Shown here one piece after another: positions 57,677 to 63,930 of a stretch of DNA of 64,000 bases. Position numbers and translations under genes: made by a program. The notes beneath the pieces were generated by a model. That model had not been told where the DNA came from and searched no databases. It was given only the letters and a program-made list of their open reading frames with translations. Position 1 is the stretch's first letter; each line of letters starts with the position of its first letter. Source of the DNA: an uncultured Algibacter sp. (GTDB taxonomy: Bacteria > Bacteroidota > Bacteroidia > Flavobacteriales > Flavobacteriaceae); the NCBI RefSeq assembly GCF_947495675.1, contig NZ_CANLZX010000016.1:38812-102811 (forward strand), written 5' to 3'.

Positions 57677-58807
57677 ATGTTAAAACCAAAAACATATCAT
57701 ATTGCCTTGGGCAGCAACAAAGGAGATAAGTTGAAAAACTTACAGTTAGCTGTTGATGCTATTTATACGCGTGTAGGTATAATTAAACTAATTTCAAAAG
57801 TATATAAGTCGCCTGCTTTTGGTTTTGAAAGTGATGATTTTTTGAATTGCTGTTTGGTTTTAGAAAGTTATTTAGAACCGCAACAAGTATTAGAAAATTT
57901 GTTAAACATTGAAACAGATTTAGGACGCTCTAGAACCAATCCAAATACTTACGAAGCCAGAACAATCGATTTAGATATTATTTTTGTTGAAGCAGAGGTA
58001 ATAAACACAAATACATTGCAAGTGCCGCATCCAGAAATGAGCAAGCGCAAATTTGTTTTATTGCCATTAAACGATGTAGCATCAAAGGTTGTGCATCCAA
58101 TATTTAAAAATGAAGTTTCTGTTTTATTAGCTAATTGTGAAGACGCATCTGTTTTAGAACCCATAAACATCTGGTTGAAAAACCCAAGTAAACAATACCA
58201 TTTTTCAAAATTAAATTATATAGCTATCGAGGGTAATATTGGTGCAGGTAAAACCAGTTTGGCTAATAAAATATCGCATGATTTTAATGCAAAATTAATT
58301 TTAGAGCGATTTGCAGACAATCCATTTTTACCTAAATTTTACGAAGATGCAAACCGGTATGCCTTTACTTTAGAAATGTCTTTTCTTGCAGATCGTTACC
58401 AGCAAATTAGTGACGATTTATCGCAACTCGATTTGTTTAAAGATTTTATAGTGAGCGATTACGATATTTTTAAATCGCTTATATTTTCTAAAATTACTTT
58501 AAATGAAGACGAGTTTAATTTATATCGCAAGTTGTTTTACTTAATGTATAAAGACATTGCAAAACCAGAATTATACATTTACTTATACCAAAACACCGAG
58601 CGTTTACAAGAAAACATAAAAAAACGCGGTCGCGATTACGAGCAAAATATAGCCAATGATTATTTAGAAAAAATAAACACGGGTTATCTAGATTTTTTAA
58701 AGACTCAAAAAGATTTTAATGTAAAAATAATCGATGTGTCCAATAGAGATTTTGTTGGCAATCGTGCCGATTATTTATGGGTTTTAGGTGAGATTTCTTC
58801 TGAGTAG
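57677..58807 (+). CDS. folK: FolK - deoxynucleoside kinase fusion
   Basis: A two-domain 376-residue enzyme. Residues 1 to about 160 are 6-hydroxymethyl-dihydropterin pyrophosphokinase (folate synthesis): ALGSNKGDKLKNL, DLGRSRTNPNTYEARTIDLDI and VPHPEMSKRKFVLLPL. Residues about 180-376 are a deoxynucleoside kinase with P-loop GNIGAGKT (186-193), the LADRYQQI segment and the lid region RGRDYEQNI. The second half would salvage deoxynucleosides. Both halves keep their motifs. The fusion is known in Bacteroidota. Confidence 0.93.
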   Translation: MLKPKTYHIALGSNKGDKLKNLQLAVDAIYTRVGIIKLISKVYKSPAFGFESDDFLNCCLVLESYLEPQQVLENLLNIETDLGRSRTNPNTYEARTIDLDIIFVEAEVINTNTLQVPHPEMSKRKFVLLPLNDVASKVVHPIFKNEVSVLLANCEDASVLEPINIWLKNPSKQYHFSKLNYIAIEGNIGAGKTSLANKISHDFNAKLILERFADNPFLPKFYEDANRYAFTLEMSFLADRYQQISDDLSQLDLFKDFIVSDYDIFKSLIFSKITLNEDEFNLYRKLFYLMYKDIAKPELYIYLYQNTERLQENIKKRGRDYEQNIANDYLEKINTGYLDFLKTQKDFNVKIIDVSNRDFVGNRADYLWVLGEISSE

Positions 58808-58832
58808 AATACTGTTTACAACAGCGCTTTTT

Positions 58833-59066
58833 TTATTGTTTTTGTAACCAGATCCTAATATCTTTTCGTAAAGAAACTTCGGGTTTTGGTAACGGAATGG
58901 TTTGCCCAATTTTTTTGCTTTTATTAAATTTAGAAAACATAATTTTATGCTTTTTCCAAACATCAGGGTACAACTCCAAGAACTTTTTAAAAAAACTTTG
59001 TTCATTTATTTTTCCTTCTAGTTTAGAAAGCACGTCTTTAAATATTTGTTCTTGGTCTATAATCAT
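58833..59066 (-). CDS. Small hypothetical protein at the edge of the cassette-like array
   Basis: A 77-residue soluble protein, acidic N-terminus (IIDQEQIFKDVLSKLEGKI) and basic C-terminus (LRKDIRIWLQKQ). I do not recognise it. The reverse-strand frame gives a plausible amino acid mix and starts with ATG; a second frame here (58784-59005) is less convincing. Its stop lies 25 bases from the folK fusion stop, and repeat A begins 53 bases beyond its start. Confidence 0.55.
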   Translation of the reverse strand: MIIDQEQIFKDVLSKLEGKINEQSFFKKFLELYPDVWKKHKIMFSKFNKSKKIGQTIPLPKPEVSLRKDIRIWLQKQ

Positions 59067-59119
59067 TTAGTTTATTTTAGGTATTGAGTGAAACTGTTTT
59101 TGTTTCTGGTTTTATTATT

Positions 59120-59250
59120 GGTAGCGTTTTGTGTTTGGTTAGTTGCGTGTTTAAGCAACCAATTTAGTAAACAAAAATGAACACGAGAAAATTCATTCAA
59201 AATTTTCCAAATAAGCAACGCCTAAAGCAATTAATTATGGGTTGTTGTAG
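59120..59250. repeat. Cassette-array repeat A
   Basis: Left arm TTAGTTGCGTG, then CCAATTTAGTAAAC. Apical stem GAAAATT (59187-59193) with AATTTTC (59201-59207). Right arm AAGCAATTAATTATGGGTTG, ending GTTGTAG (59244-59250). The most divergent copy in its right half; its left end reads GGTAGCG rather than AACG. Confidence 0.75.
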
Positions 59251-59257
59251 TACGGTT

Positions 59258-59776
59258 TTAAATTTCTTCTTTTTTTAGCGGGGAATGATGTTCGCTCACG
59301 ATTTTCCATCCTTTATCAGTTTTTACGAACAACAAAGAAATTTGGTCGTTTACCACAACAAGGTCTTCACCAAATTTAAGATGAAAATCAGAATGAAAAG
59401 TTAAATTGGCTACATCACCATATACCGCAATCAACATATCTTTAGTATCGAATTTCACAACTTCGGTTACAGCACCAAAAGTATTTCGTTCAAATTCTTC
59501 ATTAGCTTCACTTCCATTGCGTGGCGCTCCATTTTTAAATTCAGTAAACTTAGGACTGTAAGCATGAAAAGCAATTAGTTTATCCATATCTCCATCTTTA
59601 AGACTTTGTACAATGGCATTCCAAGTTTCCATTATTTCTTTTTTTGCTTCTGGAAATTCATCATTTATTAAATCTATTTTCATTTCTTCAACTTCTATTT
59701 TTTCTTCCTTTTGTTTGCAACTAGTAATTACAATTCCAAAAATCATAATCATTACAAATGTTAATTTTGTTTTCAT
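59258..59776 (-). CDS. SnoaL/NTF2-like lipoprotein
   Basis: A 172-residue lipoprotein (Cys20, followed by KQKEE, an acidic stretch that could signal surface export). After an acidic linker, an SnoaL/NTF2-like domain spans about 45-165: KEIMETWNAIVQSLKDGDMDKLIAF and, near the end, TDKGWKIVSEHHSPL. Such domains bind small ligands or act as enzymes; the role is unknown. It is the single gene of block 1, and its stop lies 7 bases from repeat A. Confidence 0.85.
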   Translation of the reverse strand: MKTKLTFVMIMIFGIVITSCKQKEEKIEVEEMKIDLINDEFPEAKKEIMETWNAIVQSLKDGDMDKLIAFHAYSPKFTEFKNGAPRNGSEANEEFERNTFGAVTEVVKFDTKDMLIAVYGDVANLTFHSDFHLKFGEDLVVVNDQISLLFVKTDKGWKIVSEHHSPLKKEEI

Positions 59777-59848
59777 AATTTTATATTTAACTGGTTATTA
59801 GTTAATTATGAAGATACGGTTTTTATAAATAGGAGTGTTTTGGGAGTG

Positions 59849-59981
59849 TGTTACAATGGTTTTTGGTATGTTTTGTTGAGTGGTTTAGCACTAAACCTAG
59901 CAAGTTTATACCAAACTAAAAATCAGCGATAATTTTTGTAAGTAGGCTAGAACCAGCAATAAATTATATACGGTGTTAGCC
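59849..59981. repeat. Cassette-array repeat B
   Basis: Left end TTACAATGG; an AAAAT/ATTTT apical stem around AATCAGCGATAATT; right arm GTAAGTAGGCTAGAACCAGC and AATAAATTATATACGG, ending GTTAGCC (59975-59981). The right arm is nearly identical to repeat D; the left arm is more divergent. Confidence 0.8.
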
Positions 59982-59989
59982 TTTTGTTG

Positions 59990-61066
59990 TTACTTAGTTT
60001 CAAGTTTATTTAAGTGAGCTCCCATTCCATTTTTCATAACAATCAAAGATGTAATTTCATTCAAACTATCTCTTACAAACGCTCCTTTAAGGTAAGTATC
60101 AGTCTGACCAAATATCTTATCTTTTGTTTCAAAATAGTAGTAATCCATATCTTCAAGATCTCCATTCATAATGCCCACTAGACCATTGTCTTGTATCTGA
60201 ATTTTATAGTTTAAATCTGGAATGGGACCATCGTACCCATCATACTTTACAACCTTAAAAGTACCCTCATATTCATTTAGTTGTGCCGTTGTTAGATGCA
60301 CTAAATTATGTGGTATAAAATCGGGAAGCGGTTCATTACTTTCAACAAGTGTGTTAATTTGTTTGTATGCATTAATTGCGTTTTCTCTAAATATTGTAAC
60401 ATGGTATGCCAAGTTTGTCCAGCCAGCATTTTGGTATAGAGCTAAATCATTTTTATAATAAGGGTCATTCAGGAAAAAATTAATCATCTCATCTTCTAAT
60501 TGAGGCCGATTTAATCTGTAATACCAATCTTTACTTTTGGCTAACTCGTCCATCACTCTATCTGTAATCAAGTCCAATCGCTTATCGAACTTGTCTATTT
60601 CGTATTTGTTATAAATATATATCTCGTTTAATGGTTCAATAACTGCTTTCAGTTTTTTTGGAACATTATCAACATTTTCTATGAGGTTAGTATATCCATT
60701 AGCATGAATTTTCATATGAAAAGCGTTCATAATAGCATATATTAAAGCATTTCGATTTTCATTTTTATAATCATCATACGTTAGTTTATCTGTTTGTATT
60801 AAGTTGATAATCGAATCTTTTGTTTTATAATAGGCAATAAGTTCGTCCGATTTTTGAATATCTAGCCCTAAATCATGTTGTACTTCTTTTAAAATAGAAA
60901 CAATCTTATTTTCGGTTTTACGCTGTTCGTTTTTATTATTTATTTGAAGCGCGATAAGAATACCAATAATAACAAGCACAATTTCGCCTATAGCGTACAG
61001 TATGTATTTGCTAAATTTATTTTCAGAGAGTAGTCGTTGTCTTATGTGTCTGAAAAACTTAATCAT
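59990..61066 (-). CDS. DUF6090 family membrane protein 1
   Basis: A 358-residue protein with the family opening MIKFFRHIRQRLLSENKFSK and one membrane helix (about 25-43; AIGEIVLVVIGILIALQINN). A large, probably extracytoplasmic, helical domain follows (about 48-250). A C-terminal beta-rich part (about 265-355) with LNEYEGTFKV resembles domains found behind peptidases in Bacteroidota. Function unknown. It is the gene of block 2; its stop lies 8 bases from repeat B. A second, decayed DUF6090 start lies just upstream. Confidence 0.85.
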   Translation of the reverse strand: MIKFFRHIRQRLLSENKFSKYILYAIGEIVLVIIGILIALQINNKNEQRKTENKIVSILKEVQHDLGLDIQKSDELIAYYKTKDSIINLIQTDKLTYDDYKNENRNALIYAIMNAFHMKIHANGYTNLIENVDNVPKKLKAVIEPLNEIYIYNKYEIDKFDKRLDLITDRVMDELAKSKDWYYRLNRPQLEDEMINFFLNDPYYKNDLALYQNAGWTNLAYHVTIFRENAINAYKQINTLVESNEPLPDFIPHNLVHLTTAQLNEYEGTFKVVKYDGYDGPIPDLNYKIQIQDNGLVGIMNGDLEDMDYYYFETKDKIFGQTDTYLKGAFVRDSLNEITSLIVMKNGMGAHLNKLETK

Positions 61067-61175
61067 GTTTAAGGATTTTAAATCTTCCGCAAGCGGCTAT
61101 CTCCACCAAATGTCCGCAGGGCATTTGATTTTGCATTGCAAAATTTTGTTTCGATAATCTAAAGAATTTTATCAT
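61059..61175 (-). pseudogene. Decayed 5' end of a DUF6090 gene with a triple-hairpin insert
   Basis: From ATG at 61175 the minus strand reads MIKFFRLSKQ, matching the DUF6090 start, but after 6 residues the match is lost and the 38-codon frame ends over the start of the intact gene. The foreign stretch holds three palindromes: CCGC-AA-GCGG (61087-61096), an imperfect CAAATGTCC-GCA-GGGCATTTG (61107-61127) and TTTTGCA-T-TGCAAAA (61129-61143). Bases outside the start (AAAGAATTTTATCATT, then TAATGAA) match those before the DUF6090 gene in block 3. Confidence 0.65.
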
Positions 61176-61200
61176 TTGGTTAATGGTTGGTCTTAATGAA

Positions 61201-61330
61201 TGCTAACGGTTGGTGTATGGATAGTTGCTGGGTTAAGCAACTAAGTTAACAAATAAAAAACGAATATAAAATCTGCAAATATTTTAGTAAGTAGGCTAGT
61301 ACTAGCAATGGATTATATGTGTTGTTGTGC
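61201..61330. repeat. Cassette-array repeat C
   Basis: Left end GCTAACGG, left arm ATAGTTGCTGG then CTAAGTTAACAAAT. Apical AAAAT/ATTTT stem (61269-61285). Right arm GTAAGTAGGCTAGTACTAGC then AATGGATTATATGTG, ending GTTGTGC (61324-61330). Confidence 0.8.
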
Positions 61331-61335
61331 TTTCG

Positions 61336-62118
61336 TTATTTTTCTTGTTTTAAATATGCATCAATAGCCTTAATTGTCTTTAGTCCTTCTTTGTGTAGTA
61401 ACAGTCGCACTTTATGATTCAGTAAAATGTTAGCTTTTGTCAAGCCAAAATTATCAGAAATTATTTTCTTTTGGTCTTCATCTAGGTTTATCAGAGAATT
61501 ATAATATTTATAAAATGATTTTTCATTCGAGTTTTCTTTCCACCTTTCTGGCATCCCAAGATCTGCTCCAGAACCTGTTTCGAAAAAAGGATAAATATTA
61601 GCACTAAATTTTAAGATAGAATTATTGTGTACGCTCTCTTCTTTTATTACTTCATCAAATAATCTGTAGTAATATTGAATACTATTTCTTAAAGAATCTG
61701 AAGTAATGAGTCCTGTTTTACCAGACGATTTCATGTCATCAAAAACTATATTTTTACCTTCAAACCAATGGATTCCAAAAGCATTATCTGACTTTGAGAG
61801 TAATAAAGTAGGGTCTGTGGCTATTGAATCTGACTGCAAATAACGTCCCAAATAAGTATAAGCATCTAATCGAATAGTATCCCCTTGAAAAAGCTTTTCT
61901 AGTTCTGCTAAGTCCTGCTTAATATCTAATTGTATTCTAGCAAGGTATTTCTTTTCATCACCTTTGTTTTTTTTTATATCATTAAGATTATTTAATTGCA
62001 AGGCAATAAGAATACCAATTACAACAAGAATAACTTCTCCAATAGCATAAATGAAATAATTACTGAGTTTATTTTCAGTTAATAGTTTTTGTCTAATTTT
62101 TCTAAAGAATTTTATCAT
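61336..62118 (-). CDS. DUF6090 family membrane protein 2
   Basis: From the ATG at 62118 this is a 260-residue protein opening MIKFFRKIRQKLLTENKLSN, with one membrane helix (about 24-42; AIGEVILVVIGILIALQLNN) and a helical extracytoplasmic domain. An upstream ATG at 62148 would add 10 residues and run into repeat D, and lacks family support. It is shorter than the neighbouring DUF6090 protein because it lacks the beta-rich C-terminal part. It is the gene of block 3; its stop lies 5 bases from repeat C. Confidence 0.87.
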   Translation of the reverse strand: MIKFFRKIRQKLLTENKLSNYFIYAIGEVILVVIGILIALQLNNLNDIKKNKGDEKKYLARIQLDIKQDLAELEKLFQGDTIRLDAYTYLGRYLQSDSIATDPTLLLSKSDNAFGIHWFEGKNIVFDDMKSSGKTGLITSDSLRNSIQYYYRLFDEVIKEESVHNNSILKFSANIYPFFETGSGADLGMPERWKENSNEKSFYKYYNSLINLDEDQKKIISDNFGLTKANILLNHKVRLLLHKEGLKTIKAIDAYLKQEK

Positions 62119-62142
62119 TGGTTGGCGGTTTCTGATAATGAA

Positions 62143-62275
62143 GCACAACGGTTACGTATAAGAATAGTTGCGTGTTTCGAGAACCTAATTTAGCAAATAA
62201 AAACCGAATAGAAAATCTGCGAGGATTTTCGTAAGAAGGCTAGAACCAAGCAATAAATTATATACGGTGTTGGCA
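62143..62275. repeat. Cassette-array repeat D
   Basis: Left end GCACAACGG; left arm ATAGTTGCGTG then CCTAATTTAGCAAAT. Apical stem GAAAATC (62211-62217) with GATTTTC (62224-62230). Right arm GTAAGAAGGCTAGAACCAAG then CAATAAATTATATACGG, ending GTTGGCA (62269-62275). The outer arms pair over about 23 bases with a few bulges. Confidence 0.85.
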
Positions 62276-62313
62276 AACGTTTTTATGTTTACAAAATGTT
62301 GAGAATTTTGAGC

Positions 62314-62401
62314 GAATTCACTTAAAAGTTAATTTTTTTTTAATAATATTTGTAAATCCAATTGAATAGTCTAATTTTGTACTTAACTTAAAAGTGAATT
62401 C
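62314..62401 (+). promoter_or_regulatory. Promoter and paired operators of the toxin-antitoxin-chaperone operon
   Basis: TTTG (62349-62352) and TAATTTTG (62372-62379) form a consensus Bacteroidota promoter with a 19-base spacer. Two 19-base inverted copies, 62314-62332 and 62383-62401, match at 17 positions and bracket it; each contains the half-palindrome ACTTAAAAGT. The second spans the expected start of transcription and the GTG codon at 62394. This fits autorepression by the HTH antitoxin. Confidence 0.7.
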
Positions 62402-62885
62402 CAAACGAGAAATTATTGTTGAAATTTTTGAAGAACATTCTGAAGTCAATTTTTATTCAATCAGATATACTGATAATGAATTGTCAGAATCAGAGTTGTT
62501 TTTTGATAAAATTTTAGATGATGAAAATCTGGAAGAAGATGTTGAAATATTATCAAAATTATTAGATAAGATAGGTGAAAATGGTGCAGAACCAAGGCAT
62601 TTTAGACACGCAGGTACAAAACGGGATAAAGTTGCAGCTCTCCCCGAATATCTTACAAGTACAAATTTGCGATTATACGCTATAAGGCTAAATAAAAATA
62701 TAGTTATACTGGGAAATGGCGGACTTAAAACAACAGAAACTTACAATGAAGACCCTTTTTTAAATCAATGTGTTGAAACATTAAAGCAAATTGACCGTTT
62801 TATTGGTAGCAGAATAAACAAAGGTCAAACAATTATTTTCAGAAAAGAATTAATGGGTGATTTAAAATTTTACATTAAACAATGA
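62394..62885 (+). CDS. HigB/RelE-like toxin candidate
   Basis: A 163-residue protein that begins with GTG at 62394; no in-frame ATG lies near the start. The central segment LRLYAIRLNKNIVILGNGGLK, following PRHFRHAGTKRDKVAALPEY, resembles the beta-sheet core of RelE/HigB-type mRNA interferases, but the protein is longer than HigB (about 100) through an acidic N-terminal part. It overlaps the HTH gene by 4 bases (ATGA). The toxin call rests on this pattern and on the two genes behind it; activity is inferred. Confidence 0.6.
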   Translation: MNSKREIIVEIFEEHSEVNFYSIRYTDNELSESELFFDKILDDENLEEDVEILSKLLDKIGENGAEPRHFRHAGTKRDKVAALPEYLTSTNLRLYAIRLNKNIVILGNGGLKTTETYNEDPFLNQCVETLKQIDRFIGSRINKGQTIIFRKELMGDLKFYIKQ

Positions 62886-63298
62886 AAAAAAATAGAGTAT
62901 TAGACAAAATCAGAAAGTATCGTTCTAAATATGTTGATATTTTTGTAGACTATACATTTGATTTATCAAGTAGAATTCAGTTTCTATTAGATCAAAATTC
63001 TATGGATCAAAAAGACCTAGCAAAAGCATTAGGTAAAAATGAATCTGAAATTAGTAAATGGTTGTCAGGCTCGCATAATTTTACTTTAAAAACTGTTGCA
63101 AGAATTGAAGATGTATTAGGTAATAAGTTGCTGGAAGTTGTAAAAGATGAAGTTATAATTAAAGAGGAAAAAGTTGATGTGTATTTTATTAATCCAGAAC
63201 AGATTTATTCTCCTAGTCAATATAAATCGTCTAGACAAACAGGTCATTTAAAAAAGTATTCTCCTAATTATAGAAACACAGTAATTGCTGATTGTTAA
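62882..63298 (+). CDS. Xre-family HTH antitoxin candidate (HigA-like)
   Basis: A 138-residue DNA-binding protein. The helix-turn-helix lies at about 28-85 (MDQKDLAKALGKNESEISKW, then LKTVARIEDVLG). The C-terminal extension (about 92-138, with a basic, aromatic end including YKSSRQTGHLKKYSPNY) is the position of the chaperone-addiction segment in toxin-antitoxin-chaperone antitoxins. It should neutralise the upstream product and bind the operators around the promoter. It is followed after 3 bases by the SecB-like gene. Confidence 0.72.
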   Translation: MKKNRVLDKIRKYRSKYVDIFVDYTFDLSSRIQFLLDQNSMDQKDLAKALGKNESEISKWLSGSHNFTLKTVARIEDVLGNKLLEVVKDEVIIKEEKVDVYFINPEQIYSPSQYKSSRQTGHLKKYSPNYRNTVIADC

Positions 63299-63301
63299 GT
63301 T

Positions 63302-63784
63302 ATGAATAAGCAAGAAGAAGGTTTAGGTATAAAAATTCAAGAAATAAAGGAAATTTCCTTTTCTAATAAAGTCAATGAAGAATTAGTTAAAAACTTTGAC
63401 GATGAAAAAGTTGAAATTAAGTTAGGTTATGCAGTTAGAGGTGATTTCGAAAAAAGTACTATTATAATTGGAATAATTGTTCATTTTAATTCTCTTGTGA
63501 AAGAAAAACCGAAAGAGTTCTTGAAATTAGAAACTACTACAACTTTTAATATTAGTAATTTTAAGGATGATGACATTCGCTTTATTGATGGTAATAAAGA
63601 GATATTTATTAATGATGAATTAATGTCTGTGTTTTTAAATACAGCCATTGGTGCTACTAGAGGTATGTTAGCTTACAAAATAGCTAGTTTACCAATAAAT
63701 ATTTGCTTACCATTATTCAATATGGACGATTTAATTCCTAAAAACAAAACAAATAAAAAATCTAAGAAAAAAGCTAAAAAGTAG
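63302..63784 (+). CDS. SecB-like chaperone candidate of a TAC module
   Basis: A 160-residue cytoplasmic protein. After four beta-like segments, a helix-loop-strand region (about 105-145; MSVFLNTAIGATRGMLAYKI, then LPINICLPLFNMDDLIPK) follows the SecB pattern in which a helix with A...RG precedes a proline-bearing LP-N strand and a final NFDALY-like motif. In TAC systems (for example Rv1955-Rv1957 of Mycobacterium tuberculosis) a SecB-like chaperone protects the antitoxin. Gene order here, toxin-antitoxin-chaperone, is the same. The Lys-rich tail is unlike SecB. Its stop lies 15 bases from repeat E. Confidence 0.6.
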   Translation: MNKQEEGLGIKIQEIKEISFSNKVNEELVKNFDDEKVEIKLGYAVRGDFEKSTIIIGIIVHFNSLVKEKPKEFLKLETTTTFNISNFKDDDIRFIDGNKEIFINDELMSVFLNTAIGATRGMLAYKIASLPINICLPLFNMDDLIPKNKTNKKSKKKAKK

Positions 63785-63799
63785 TTTTTTTTAAATGTT

Positions 63800-63930
63800 T
63801 GCCAACGTGTTCGTGTATGATTAGTTGCGTTGGCTAGGTCTAAATTAGTAAAATTGAACGAACCAGAGGAAATTCCGAAGGAATTTCCAAGTAGGCGAGA
63901 ACCAAGCAATTAAATATACACGTCTTAAGT
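63800..63930. repeat. Cassette-array repeat E
   Basis: Left end GCCAACG, left arm TTAGTTGCG then TCTAAATTAGTAAA. Perfect 9-bp apical stem GGAAATTCC (63868-63876) with GGAATTTCC (63880-63888). Right arm AAGTAGGCGAGAACCAAGC then AATTAAATATACACG, ending GTCTTAAG; the terminal GTT is replaced. The block to its right is cut by the window end. Confidence 0.8.

Larger units (their letters stand above)
59120..63930. mobile_element. Putative attC-like gene-cassette array (integrase absent)
   Basis: Five related repeats (A-E), all in the same orientation, bound four gene blocks. In each block the bases just after the left repeat's terminal GTT are complementary to the start of the right repeat: TTGTA/TACAA (block 1), GTTAGC/GCTAAC (2), GTTGTGCTT/AAGCACAAC (3), GTTGGCAAAC/GTTTGCCAAC (4). 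Such within-block complementarity is expected if each block was once a circle closed through one recombination site, as in integron cassettes. Every block's last stop codon is 5-16 bases from a repeat. No integrase lies in the window. The integron reading is inference. Confidence 0.6.

Noticed and set aside
58784..59005. Alternative 73-residue minus-strand frame
   Set aside because: It overlaps the folK fusion and the 77-residue frame and has a poor composition (basic, Cys/Leu mix) with no recognisable domain.
59120..63930. CRISPR array or insertion sequence as explanation of the five repeats
   Set aside because: Spacing is 0.7-1.5 kb with genes between, copies are about 130 bases and palindromic, and there is no cas gene, transposase or target-site duplication.
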